Origin: a virus
DNA length: 62,365 nucleotides
Strand: one strand, 5' to 3'
IMG/VR virus record: IMGVR_UViG_3300008624_000009
Location: 1 to 62,365 of that record
The notes beneath the pieces are model-generated. The model was not told where the DNA came from, made no database searches, and was given only the letters and a program-made list of their open reading frames with translations. Made by a program: the position numbers and the translations under genes. This document shows, piece by piece, positions 1-5,901 of the stretch. How positions within the stretch are numbered: position 1 is the stretch's first letter; each line of letters begins with the position of its first letter.

Positions 1-185
1 TTCATTTCAATTTCAAGTTTATTCAATTCATCAAAATCCATATTGTCAATCATTTCCAAGAGCCATTCCATTTTCCATGTAACGCCCTCATTGTCATACC
101 AAGTTCCTATATTATGTTTTCTACGTTCCTTGCGAAAATCATTTACTTCCATATAAGCAGTTGCATATCCTTTTTGAGTTAGCAT
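1..185 (-). CDS. Hypothetical protein, 3' end cut by window
   Basis: An open frame starts at ATG 185 and runs off the left edge of the window, giving 61 codons without a stop. The start overlaps the end of the upstream gene (ATGCTAA, the TAA being that gene's stop). A GGAGG Shine-Dalgarno sequence lies seven bases upstream, inside the upstream gene, so the two are probably translationally coupled. The visible product is charged and rich in Trp, Met, Glu and Asn. I do not recognise a family. It is the last visible member of the minus-strand small-gene operon. Confidence 0.6.
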   Translation of the reverse strand, partial: MLTQKGYATAYMEVNDFRKERRKHNIGTWYDNEGVTWKMEWLLEMIDNMDFDELNKLEIEM

Positions 186-430
186 CGAGCAGCCTCCGCA
201 TCTAAATAGTTTTCAAGTTCCTCAACAGTATGGACATTATATTCAGCCCAATGTTTCGGATCATTACAAAGTTTACAGATAACCATATCGGGGTTATCTT
301 TCATAACTTGGTCAGCGACCTTATTAAGATCATTTATATAGTTTGTAAGTTCTTTTTCTTTTACAATTTTCCCCATTTCAGCATACCATTCTAAATTAGA
401 TTCTTCCATATAATTTCCATATCCAGACAT
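179..430 (-). CDS. Hypothetical 83-residue acidic protein
   Basis: The ORF starts at ATG 430 after AGGAG (AGGAGATAATATT-ATG). The product is acidic and mostly helical in composition. It has a CxxC-like pair (ICKLC, residues 51-55) and a His-Trp in the second half, and a further Cys at the C-terminus. Two Cys plus a nearby His could bind zinc, but four clear ligands are not visible. No family is recognised. It is the penultimate visible gene of a minus-strand operon of very small proteins, typical of early or hypervariable regions of T4-like phages, and its 3' end overlaps the next gene. Confidence 0.65.
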   Translation of the reverse strand: MSGYGNYMEESNLEWYAEMGKIVKEKELTNYINDLNKVADQVMKDNPDMVICKLCNDPKHWAEYNVHTVEELENYLDAEAARC

Positions 431-441
431 AATATTATCTC

Positions 442-666
442 CTAATTCATAATTTCGTTAAGTTGTTCTTGCGTTACCAATTCATAATCTAAACCAGCTA
501 ACCATTTATTGATATGTTTTGTAGTGGTATTAGAGTATTTAGTTTTAGTAACATAAACATTATTCATAGTTCTAGCAGCAACTAAGGTTTCATAAGAAAA
601 GAATAATTGCACACCTTCTTTAGTTGTAATTTCAGTTTGATTATTTCCAATTACTTTTAATCTCAT
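442..666 (-). CDS. Hypothetical 74-residue protein
   Basis: The start ATG lies two bases after the stop of the upstream gene, and the Shine-Dalgarno (GAGG) lies within that gene's last codons, so the pair looks translationally coupled. The product is small, with a beta-strand-like first half (alternating hydrophobic residues, RLKVIGNNQTEITT) and a basic middle containing several Thr and Lys. The second half, with KHINKWL, is compatible with a small helix. I do not recognise a family and cannot assign a role beyond membership of the small-gene operon on this strand. Confidence 0.65.
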   Translation of the reverse strand: MRLKVIGNNQTEITTKEGVQLFFSYETLVAARTMNNVYVTKTKYSNTTTKHINKWLAGLDYELVTQEQLNEIMN

Positions 667-668
667 TA

Positions 669-932
669 TTAGTCCTCTAATTGTTCATTATGTGATGCAG
701 CATCAAACAATTCACGAGCTGCTTTTTCAGTTTTACAATTCCATGTTTCAAAAGGATTAGAGTGTTGACAAACAGCCCACTCTGCTAAAACCCATTGTTT
801 GTATAACCAGAATTTTGTTCCAGAAGGTCTAACACAATACATGGTTGCGTTGTCAATAATATTTCTATAATACATTCGATTAACAGTTATAACTACATTT
901 TTTAAACTTTTTTCTGTTTTTGTATCGTGCAT
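669..932 (-). CDS. Hypothetical 87-residue protein, aromatic-rich
   Basis: Start ATG 932 is preceded by AGGAG (TTTAGGAGTTTAAAAAT-ATG), which lies inside the end of the 28-residue membrane peptide gene just upstream. The product is rich in Trp, Tyr and Cys for its size, with several Trp between residues 42 and 64, which suggests a compact folded domain rather than a disordered peptide. No family is recognised. The stop is followed two bases later by the next gene's start, so the operon is continuous here. Confidence 0.65.
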   Translation of the reverse strand: MHDTKTEKSLKNVVITVNRMYYRNIIDNATMYCVRPSGTKFWLYKQWVLAEWAVCQHSNPFETWNCKTEKAARELFDAASHNEQLED

Positions 933-936
933 ATTT

Positions 937-1023
937 TTAAACTCCTAAACTTAATCCTAAAATAATACAAATTCCTAAAACTATAAACAATAAAAGGGAT
1001 TCAACAATTTCTCGTAAATTCAA
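937..1023 (-). CDS. Tiny 28-residue single-pass membrane peptide (TTG start)
   Basis: Reading the minus strand from a TTG at 1023 gives 28 codons ending in TAA. AAGGAG lies seven bases before the TTG. The peptide has a short polar start with an Arg and two Glu, followed by about 18 uninterrupted hydrophobic residues (SLLLFIVLGICIILGLSLGV). This is the pattern of a single transmembrane helix. The end of this frame also carries the Shine-Dalgarno of the following gene, which fits a real coding unit. The length is too short for homology. The TTG start and size keep the call tentative. Confidence 0.5.
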   Translation of the reverse strand: MNLREIVESLLLFIVLGICIILGLSLGV

Positions 1024-1043
1024 TTTTTTAACTCCTTTATTCA

Positions 1044-1208
1044 TTATCGTTTTTTTCCAGAACGCCAAACTCTTTTCATGGGTACTGGTTTAATTTTTTT
1101 CATTTCGTATCGGGTAATAGTCGCGCCATTATAACAGTCGCCATTTTCATCATACTCGGTATATTCTTCTTCCGCTTTATATTTAGATTTTCTCAAAGAT
1201 TTTTTCAT
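1044..1208 (-). CDS. Hypothetical 54-residue basic protein
   Basis: The open frame extends upstream to 1280, but the ATG at 1208 is preferred. It is preceded by AAGGAG at good spacing (AAGGAGCAGATA-ATG), whereas the longer form would overlap the upstream gene and has no ribosome site. The product is very polar: a Lys-rich start, an acidic Glu/Asp/Tyr middle and a basic Lys/Arg C-terminus ending in KRVWRSGKKR. The charge pattern suggests nucleic-acid or protein binding, but no family is recognised. Confidence 0.6.
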   Translation of the reverse strand: MKKSLRKSKYKAEEEYTEYDENGDCYNGATITRYEMKKIKPVPMKRVWRSGKKR

Positions 1209-1218
1209 TATCTGCTCC

Positions 1219-1530
1219 TTACGCATAAAATGGTAAATCATTAATATTAACTTCTTTAATGCCGGTGAAGTTACCAACAATCATACGCTCGTTATCATTC
1301 ACGGGCGTTACAAAAATCATTTCCATTTGGAATGGTGCAAATGTTGCATGACAGGGTGACCAATAATGTTTAGGGCCACCATTAATAATGTTATATAAAC
1401 CTTGCAACATTTTTTTACGTTTTGCGCCATATCGTTCATAAATGACATTTGCAATAAACGCCTCAGGTGAATTTCCATTTTGTAGGAAAGTTCCGTATAG
1501 ATTTTTAAGATTCATTTTATAAACACTCAT
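1219..1530 (-). CDS. Hypothetical 103-residue protein
   Basis: This is the first gene behind the minus-strand promoter at 1560-1588. An AAGGAG lies a few bases before ATG 1530. A second in-frame ATG at codon 6 has no Shine-Dalgarno, so the first is chosen. The product has a helical N-terminal third (YGTFLQ, EAFIANVIYERYG), a basic middle and a hydrophobic, beta-like C-terminal half (MEMIFVTPV, RMIVGNFTG). It has a globular composition, unlike its more polar neighbours. The family is not recognised. Its place behind a strong host-type promoter suggests early expression. Confidence 0.65.
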   Translation of the reverse strand: MSVYKMNLKNLYGTFLQNGNSPEAFIANVIYERYGAKRKKMLQGLYNIINGGPKHYWSPCHATFAPFQMEMIFVTPVNDNERMIVGNFTGIKEVNINDLPFYA

Positions 1531-1559
1531 TTTTTATAATCTCCTTAATTGTTAAGTAT

Positions 1560-1588
1560 ATTATCCCATATTTTAGGGTAAATGTCAA
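1560..1588 (-). promoter_or_regulatory. Sigma70-type (early) promoter
   Basis: On the minus strand a perfect TTGACA (1583-1588) is followed by a 17-base spacer and GATAAT (1560-1565), a five-of-six match to TATAAT. Transcription would start just before the 103-residue gene and run left. Its core GCCTTGACATTTACC is identical to that of the second promoter about 220 bases upstream, which argues for a phage early-promoter family and not for chance. Confidence 0.8.
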
Positions 1589-1594
1589 GGCCCC

Positions 1595-1750
1595 CTACCG
1601 CGATTTTTTCAAAATATCCGCGATTCTTTGTAACTCCTTTGTTTCCAATGGCTTACCAGAGGCCCAATCCCTATCTTCAGCGGTAATTATTACCCATCCC
1701 CGCTTCTGCGACTTAACTTTTCTGAATAATTTTGAAATATCTATTTTCAT
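1595..1750 (-). CDS. Hypothetical 51-residue protein
   Basis: A minus-strand frame runs from ATG 1750 to TAG at 1595-1597, with AGGAG nine bases before the start. The peptide begins MKIDISKLFRKVKSQKRGWV and contains an Asp/Trp-rich middle (AEDRDWASGKP) and a charged helical end (ETKELQRIADILKKS). It lies exactly between two similar promoters, so it is the first gene of its own short transcript. No family is recognised. The well-placed ribosome site and promoter support it as real despite its size. Confidence 0.6.
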   Translation of the reverse strand: MKIDISKLFRKVKSQKRGWVIITAEDRDWASGKPLETKELQRIADILKKSR

Positions 1751-1778
1751 TTTTTAAATTCTCCTATTTGTTACCCCT

Positions 1779-1807
1779 ATTATAGGCTATTTTGAGGTAA
1801 ATGTCAA
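1779..1807 (-). promoter_or_regulatory. Consensus sigma70-type (early) promoter
   Basis: On the minus strand a perfect TTGACA (1802-1807), a 17-base spacer and a perfect TATAAT (1779-1784) form a full-consensus bacterial promoter reading left into the small-gene operon. It shares a 15-base core around the -35 box with the promoter at 1560-1588. It lies back to back with the rightward late promoter at 1890, so this gap is the divergence point between early-type and late-type transcription. Confidence 0.85.
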
Positions 1808-1889
1808 GGCTTTTTTACTATGTCGGTAACTCCTTGTTTTATAAAGAGTTATTGGCATATCTTTATTTAAGATAACGTGTTAAAAGTCT

Positions 1890-1897
1890 TATAAATA
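1890..1897 (+). promoter_or_regulatory. T4-type late promoter
   Basis: An exact TATAAATA lies 35 bases before the first rightward gene. In T4 this octamer is the -10 element used by the gp55 late sigma factor. Here it is the only promoter-like element seen before the 1932-5863 gene group. Confidence 0.75.
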
Positions 1898-1931
1898 TAG
1901 AAAAATATCAATATATAGGGGTTATTAAACT

Positions 1932-2210
1932 ATGAAAACATTTAAATCATTACTTTCAGAAAAAAATGAAAGTGTTATTGAAGAAGCATTAAATATATCT
2001 AAATTGAAAAGATTGAATTTAGTTGATAATGAGAAATTTTCTAAATTTGTTGTGATTATGAGAAAGATGGATGCAGATAAGCCAGTTACTATTAAAGAAA
2101 AAGATATTATTATGGATGTGTTTGATGAATTAATTAATGTTGTAGTTAATGATCAGACACTATTGAATAAAATAAGCAAAAGAAAAACAGGGGATAGTGA
2201 GGGTAAATAA
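1932..2210 (+). CDS. Putative capsid-internal protein with CTS-like N-terminus
   Basis: This 92-residue charged, helical protein has no recognised family. Its first ten residues, MKTFKSLLSE, closely resemble the T4 capsid-targeting sequence (MKTYQEFIAE), including an L-x-E of the type cut by the T4 prohead protease gp21. By established T4 knowledge, such peptides send internal proteins into the prohead before DNA packaging. Carriage in the capsid is an inference here. The gene is first in a late-promoter operon and overlaps the next gene by one base (TAATG). Alternatively the N-terminus is simply a common amphipathic helix. Confidence 0.6.
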   Translation: MKTFKSLLSEKNESVIEEALNISKLKRLNLVDNEKFSKFVVIMRKMDADKPVTIKEKDIIMDVFDELINVVVNDQTLLNKISKRKTGDSEGK

Positions 2211-2731
2211 TGAAATCATTTAAAGAGTTTTTAGAAGAAGAAAAGAAAAAATCATATCAAGTCTATTGTGATATGGATGGAGTTCTTGTAGATTTTATTG
2301 GTGGAATTAAAAGTGAATTAAATCTAAAAAGAGAACCAAATCAAAAAGAAATAGATACTTTTCTTTCTACGTTATATGGCAGTAGTAAAGAATTTTGGAG
2401 TGAATTGGAATGGATGCCAGATGGTAAAAAGCTTTGGGATACATTAAGAGATTTAAATACAGAGATTCTATCTGCTTGTCCAAATAATTGTAAGCTGCAA
2501 CCTAGTGTTATTCGTGGAAAAAAAATGTGGTGTAAAGATAATCTTAAAATATCAACAGGAATTAACATAACTACATCCAGAGGTAAATTAAAATTTGTAG
2601 GTGATAAAACTATTCTTATTGACGACTATATTAAAAATGTAAATGCATGGAAAGCGAAAGGTGGAATTGGTATTCATCATAGAACTGCGAGAGCAACTCT
2701 ATCTGAATTGAAAAAAATCTTACTTGGATAA
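2210..2731 (+). CDS. 5'(3')-deoxyribonucleotidase-like HAD protein with CTS-like leader
   Basis: This 173-residue protein belongs to the HAD phosphatase superfamily in the style of NT5C deoxyribonucleotidases. The catalytic motif DMDGVLVDF sits at residues 21-29 (nucleophile Asp21, acid Asp23), a motif II-type Ser lies in LSACP at 87-91, and the motif IV acidic pair is in GDKTILIDD at 131-139. The family dephosphorylates deoxynucleoside monophosphates. Ahead of the domain is MKSFKEFLEE, a leader like those of its neighbours and like T4 capsid-targeting peptides. The start overlaps the previous stop, which implies coupled translation. The enzyme class is fairly secure. Delivery in the virion is an inference. 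Confidence 0.75.
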   Translation: MKSFKEFLEEEKKKSYQVYCDMDGVLVDFIGGIKSELNLKREPNQKEIDTFLSTLYGSSKEFWSELEWMPDGKKLWDTLRDLNTEILSACPNNCKLQPSVIRGKKMWCKDNLKISTGINITTSRGKLKFVGDKTILIDDYIKNVNAWKAKGGIGIHHRTARATLSELKKILLG

Positions 2732-2737
2732 ATACCA

Positions 2738-3004
2738 ATGCCAAAGTTCAAAGAAAAGTTTAACGCAGATACCGAGGCGCTTAGTTTATCATGGAAGGAT
2801 GAGTTAATTGTTATTGTCTTATTACTTCCAATTCCTATAAATTTTTTGAGTACTTTTTTCACAGACGAAACAATGAGGGATGCTTGGGCTAACTTAGAAT
2901 TGATGCCAGAGTGGTATCAACATTTATTATACATTGTAACATTGGTAGTATTTGGTTTGAAGGCGTTGGTCTTTAGAATCGCGGAGAAATTATTTAAAAC
3001 ATGA
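2738..3004 (+). CDS. Putative holin, two membrane segments
   Basis: This 88-residue protein has two strong hydrophobic segments, at about residues 22-41 (ELIVIVLLLPIPINFLSTFF) and 64-82, joined by a loop with Trp and acidic residues and flanked by charged ends. Size and topology fit a small phage holin of the kind found in marine phages and gene transfer agents. An M15-type endolysin is encoded about 2 kb downstream in the same operon, which supports a lysis role. The 3' end overlaps the next gene by four bases (ATGA). It lacks the MKTF-type leader of its neighbours. It could instead be another small membrane protein. Confidence 0.55.
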   Translation: MPKFKEKFNADTEALSLSWKDELIVIVLLLPIPINFLSTFFTDETMRDAWANLELMPEWYQHLLYIVTLVVFGLKALVFRIAEKLFKT

Positions 3005-4467
3005 AAACCTTTATAGAATCAATAATAGATAAAAATAAAACAGACAATGATGGTTATACAGAATTAGAAGAAGAACAAGAAAATATAAACATAATTCTAT
3101 TAACTGGCTCTAAATCAGAAGATGATGAATTAGTAGTAGGGCAGATGATTAAAACTGCTGAAAAGATGGGACAAAAAGCTAATAAGGTTGTCGTAGGACA
3201 CGCATGGGTTTCTGATTTTGATTTAGAAGCAAAGACTATGACTATTATGAATTATGAAGATACTGGAAAATCTCTTGTTATAAAAGATACAAGTAAGACG
3301 GTTGTTATAGTTAGGGCTGGTGCTTTTACAGGAGAGAATAGTGAAATAGGTCGTGCTATAATTCAAGCATTTCAAGAATCAGGCTGTACTATGTTGAATG
3401 ATTTGAAAGCTTCTGTATTATGTGATAATAAATTTTTATCTTACATAGCATTTTCTAGGAATAATATTCCTATTCCAAGAACAGCATTGATTCCTACGGA
3501 ACAAGCAATCGAAAATGCACACGAAAGAATTGGCGGAAAGTTTCCAGTAGTTATAAAAACTCTATCAGGTACACAGGGTATTGGTGTTTCGATTGTTGAC
3601 AGTATGCAATCATTAGTATCTGTTATACAGTCTCTTAAAAAGTATAATGCAGACCTCTTAATTCAAGAACATATTAAACTCAAATATGATGTTAGAACAC
3701 TTGTACTAGGTGGAAGAATAATAGCATCAACCAAGAGAAATAAAGTTCCTGATGATTTCCGTTCTAATGCTCATTTAGGAGCAACAACGGAACCATATAT
3801 ATTATCAGATAAAGAACAAGTTATTGTAAAAGCTGCTGCAAGAGTTATGGGCGGTTCTTTAGTTGGTGTTGACCATTGTATTGTTGAGAATGAAATTTTT
3901 GTTTTAGAATGTAATGCTTCTCCTGGCATCGCATCTAATTATCATAATTACGATATTACAACAGTACCACAAAGAAATATGGATGAGGTCGGTACAACAA
4001 ATGATATTTATAAAACAATAATAAATTATTTAAAATATCCTTCTAATAGAAAATTAACATCATTCCGAGAATGTGGTTTCTTGGAACAATTATCTATTAA
4101 AGGATGTGGTAAAGTAATTGGAAAGTTTGATACTGGTAATGGTACTAAAGCTTCTATGTTAAAAGTTGACAAGATAGAAGTTGATGGGAATAAAGTGAAG
4201 TGGGAATTACATGAAAAAAAATATATACATAAGTTAGAAGGATGGAGTAAACCAATAACATCTGATTCTAATAGGACACCCAGGCGTCCTATTATTTTAG
4301 TTGATATAATTTTTAATAATAAAACATACTTGAATATTCCAATAGCACTTGACTTGGAATCAACTAGTAGCTTTTTAGTTAATAGAAAATTAATGGAAAC
4401 ATTTAAGGTAGCAGTTAATCCATCTCAGAAATTTCTATTATCTGAATGGATGGAAACAAAATATTAA
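3001..4467 (+). CDS. RimK-like ATP-grasp ligase fused to retropepsin-like domain
   Basis: This 488-residue protein has three parts. Residues 1-11 are a leader (MKTFIESIIDK) similar to neighbouring CTS-like starts. Residues about 30-345 are a RimK-type ATP-grasp ligase. Visible hallmarks are Lys186 in FPVVIKTLSGTQGIG with its glycine-rich loop, the Glu222-223 region, RSNAHLGA at 254-261, and the metal ligands Asp291, Glu303 and Asn305 in FVLECNASPG. RimK-type enzymes add Glu to the C-terminus of ribosomal protein S6 or related acceptors. Residues about 365-488 resemble the RimK-associated retropepsin-like domain, with Asp-Thr-Gly at 377-379 and NRKLM near 461. Substrate and protease activity are unproven. 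Confidence 0.75.
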   Translation: MKTFIESIIDKNKTDNDGYTELEEEQENINIILLTGSKSEDDELVVGQMIKTAEKMGQKANKVVVGHAWVSDFDLEAKTMTIMNYEDTGKSLVIKDTSKTVVIVRAGAFTGENSEIGRAIIQAFQESGCTMLNDLKASVLCDNKFLSYIAFSRNNIPIPRTALIPTEQAIENAHERIGGKFPVVIKTLSGTQGIGVSIVDSMQSLVSVIQSLKKYNADLLIQEHIKLKYDVRTLVLGGRIIASTKRNKVPDDFRSNAHLGATTEPYILSDKEQVIVKAAARVMGGSLVGVDHCIVENEIFVLECNASPGIASNYHNYDITTVPQRNMDEVGTTNDIYKTIINYLKYPSNRKLTSFRECGFLEQLSIKGCGKVIGKFDTGNGTKASMLKVDKIEVDGNKVKWELHEKKYIHKLEGWSKPITSDSNRTPRRPIILVDIIFNNKTYLNIPIALDLESTSSFLVNRKLMETFKVAVNPSQKFLLSEWMETKY

Positions 4468-4478
4468 AAGGACAAATT

Positions 4479-4952
4479 ATGAAAACTTACAAATTATTTA
4501 CTGAGGGAATTAAAAAATGGCGTGATGTGAAAAATCCTCATGCTAAAAGAGAAGCAGGAAAAATGTTGAAAGCACTTGACACAAAAGAAGTTTTAGCATA
4601 TAGTGTCCAGCATGGTGAGTTCTCAAAATTTAAAGATGAAGAAGAATATAAGAAAGCCTTAAAGGGTAGTAAGGGTCGAGCTATGAAATGGGTAAAGGTT
4701 GAAGGACAATCTATTAGTGGACAGGAATTAGAAGAAGCTTTTAATTTCAAACACGCAGTTAAACATGGTTTCTTACATAAGACAGATGAAAAGTATGTTA
4801 AGGATTTAAAAAAGAAAGGCTGGGATATACATGAATTTGTTATGACCAGTAAAGGATTTGAAATTGTTATTAAAAAAGGTTCTAAAAAAATGGAATATTC
4901 TGATAAGCTTCCTGAGAAAGCTCTTATGCAGGCAGCAAAGAAAGCGAGGTAA
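4479..4952 (+). CDS. Lysine-rich putative internal capsid protein
   Basis: The start at 4479 is chosen because AAGGA precedes it and because it gives the N-terminus MKTYKLFTEG, very close to the T4 internal-protein targeting peptide MKTYQEFIAE. An upstream in-frame ATG at 4446 lies inside the previous gene. The 157-residue product is strongly basic, with Lys throughout and a KKAR end, as expected for a protein packed with DNA in the head. No catalytic motif is recognised. T4 IP proteins are small, basic and leader-cleaved. Assignment to that class is by analogy, and no homology was established beyond the leader. Confidence 0.6.
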   Translation: MKTYKLFTEGIKKWRDVKNPHAKREAGKMLKALDTKEVLAYSVQHGEFSKFKDEEEYKKALKGSKGRAMKWVKVEGQSISGQELEEAFNFKHAVKHGFLHKTDEKYVKDLKKKGWDIHEFVMTSKGFEIVIKKGSKKMEYSDKLPEKALMQAAKKAR

Positions 4953-4995
4953 TATGCCGAACGCTTTTCTATACAACATGGAAGGAGAAAAAACA

Positions 4996-5361
4996 ATGTT
5001 GCAAAAGGGAAGATTAACTGAGCATTTTACTAAAAAAGAATTTGATTGTAAGTGTGGTTGTGATACTGGACCAATTAATATGGTATTAGTAGAAAGGTTA
5101 GAACAAGCAAGACGCGATTATGGTAGACCTATGAGAATTAATAGTGGTATCAGATGTTTGGAACATAATAGAAAGATTGGCAGCACAGATACATCATCCC
5201 ATATCAAATGTTTAGCTGCAGATATAAGTTGTATTGGTATGGGTGATAGACACAAGATGCTTAGTATATTTCTTAAATATTTTAAACGAGTTGGCGTACA
5301 CAAAGAGTTTATTCATGTTGACGTTGATTCAGAAAAACCAAACGGAGTATTTGTCTATTAG
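4996..5361 (+). CDS. M15A-type peptidoglycan peptidase (endolysin)
   Basis: This 121-residue peptidase is of the M15A / D-Ala-D-Ala carboxypeptidase type. The family cleaves peptide cross-links in peptidoglycan using a zinc ion. The likely ligands are His69 (STDTSSH), Asp76 (AADIS) and His107 (FIHVD), spaced as usual in the family. SGIRCLEHN at 50-58 is also typical. The start at 4996 is preferred because AAGGAG lies eight bases upstream and the protein then begins, as family members do, with LTEHFTKKEF. Earlier ATGs at 4954 and 4978 would add a short unconserved extension. With the upstream putative holin it would form the lysis pair. Confidence 0.85.
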   Translation: MLQKGRLTEHFTKKEFDCKCGCDTGPINMVLVERLEQARRDYGRPMRINSGIRCLEHNRKIGSTDTSSHIKCLAADISCIGMGDRHKMLSIFLKYFKRVGVHKEFIHVDVDSEKPNGVFVY

Positions 5362-5386
5362 GAATAGGAGGCTTAATTGAAATCTA

Positions 5387-5863
5387 ATGGCTATCTTGAA
5401 GGATGCAATCGCAACTTTTAAAAAGTTCGATAATTACAAAGAACCAACGTCTATTAATTGGTTTGTATGGTTAATTGAAAATCCGAAATCACCAATAAGT
5501 TTAGCAGGAGCAGTTGACCTATACAATCACGATATTATCCATATCATTCTCAATCGGGGTATGGATGTTAAAGATGAGGCGATGGTAATAGGATTCACTA
5601 TGGGCAATAGTGAATCTTCTAGTGGTTTGTCCAAATGGCTATTTTTATTGTGTGCAAGATTATTATATCCAGATGGATATAGATTTAGTGCAGAAGAAGT
5701 TAAAGAATATAATAAGGGGTACTCTTATGGTATGACTCGACGCAAGAGGAATATCCATTTAGAAAAATTTAATGTTAGTGAAGATGTAGCAGATATACGG
5801 AGACGCTTTGGTGTCAATACTATTGACATAAAAGATTATCCTAACTTATCAACATTTGGATAA
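5387..5863 (+). CDS. Conserved-type protein with COQ4-like HDxxHx11E motif
   Basis: This 158-residue soluble protein has the arrangement His48-Asp49-x-x-His52-x11-Glu64 in LYNHDIIHIIL...DE. That is the metal-binding signature of the COQ4 family, which in cells acts in ubiquinone biosynthesis. The following VIGFTMGN stretch resembles the helical segment after this motif. The rest does not let me confirm COQ4 homology, so the function is open. AGGAGG lies about 15 bases before ATG 5387, farther than usual. A closer TTG gives only a 14-codon frame and is rejected. It is the last gene before the next late promoter. Confidence 0.6.
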   Translation: MAILKDAIATFKKFDNYKEPTSINWFVWLIENPKSPISLAGAVDLYNHDIIHIILNRGMDVKDEAMVIGFTMGNSESSSGLSKWLFLLCARLLYPDGYRFSAEEVKEYNKGYSYGMTRRKRNIHLEKFNVSEDVADIRRRFGVNTIDIKDYPNLSTFG

Positions 5864-5879
5864 AAATTTAGATTAGAGT

Positions 5880-5887
5880 TATAAATA
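5880..5887 (+). promoter_or_regulatory. T4-type late promoter
   Basis: An exact TATAAATA lies 14 bases before the ATG of the 518-residue gene. It would drive that gene and the baseplate block (gp25, gp6, gp7-position gene) that follows without another promoter until 13228. Confidence 0.75.
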
Positions 5888-5901
5888 AAGGGTAAGAAGA
5901 T

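Noticed and set aside
4005-4012. Minus-strand TATAAATA (TATTTATA on the plus strand)
   Set aside because: It lies inside the RimK-like gene with no minus-strand ORF behind it, and is a likely chance match in AT-rich DNA.
4858-4995. Longer N-terminus for the endolysin
   Set aside because: The extended frame overlaps the lysine-rich gene, encodes an unrelated Lys/Leu stretch and lacks a ribosome site. The start at 4996 has AAGGAG and fits the family.
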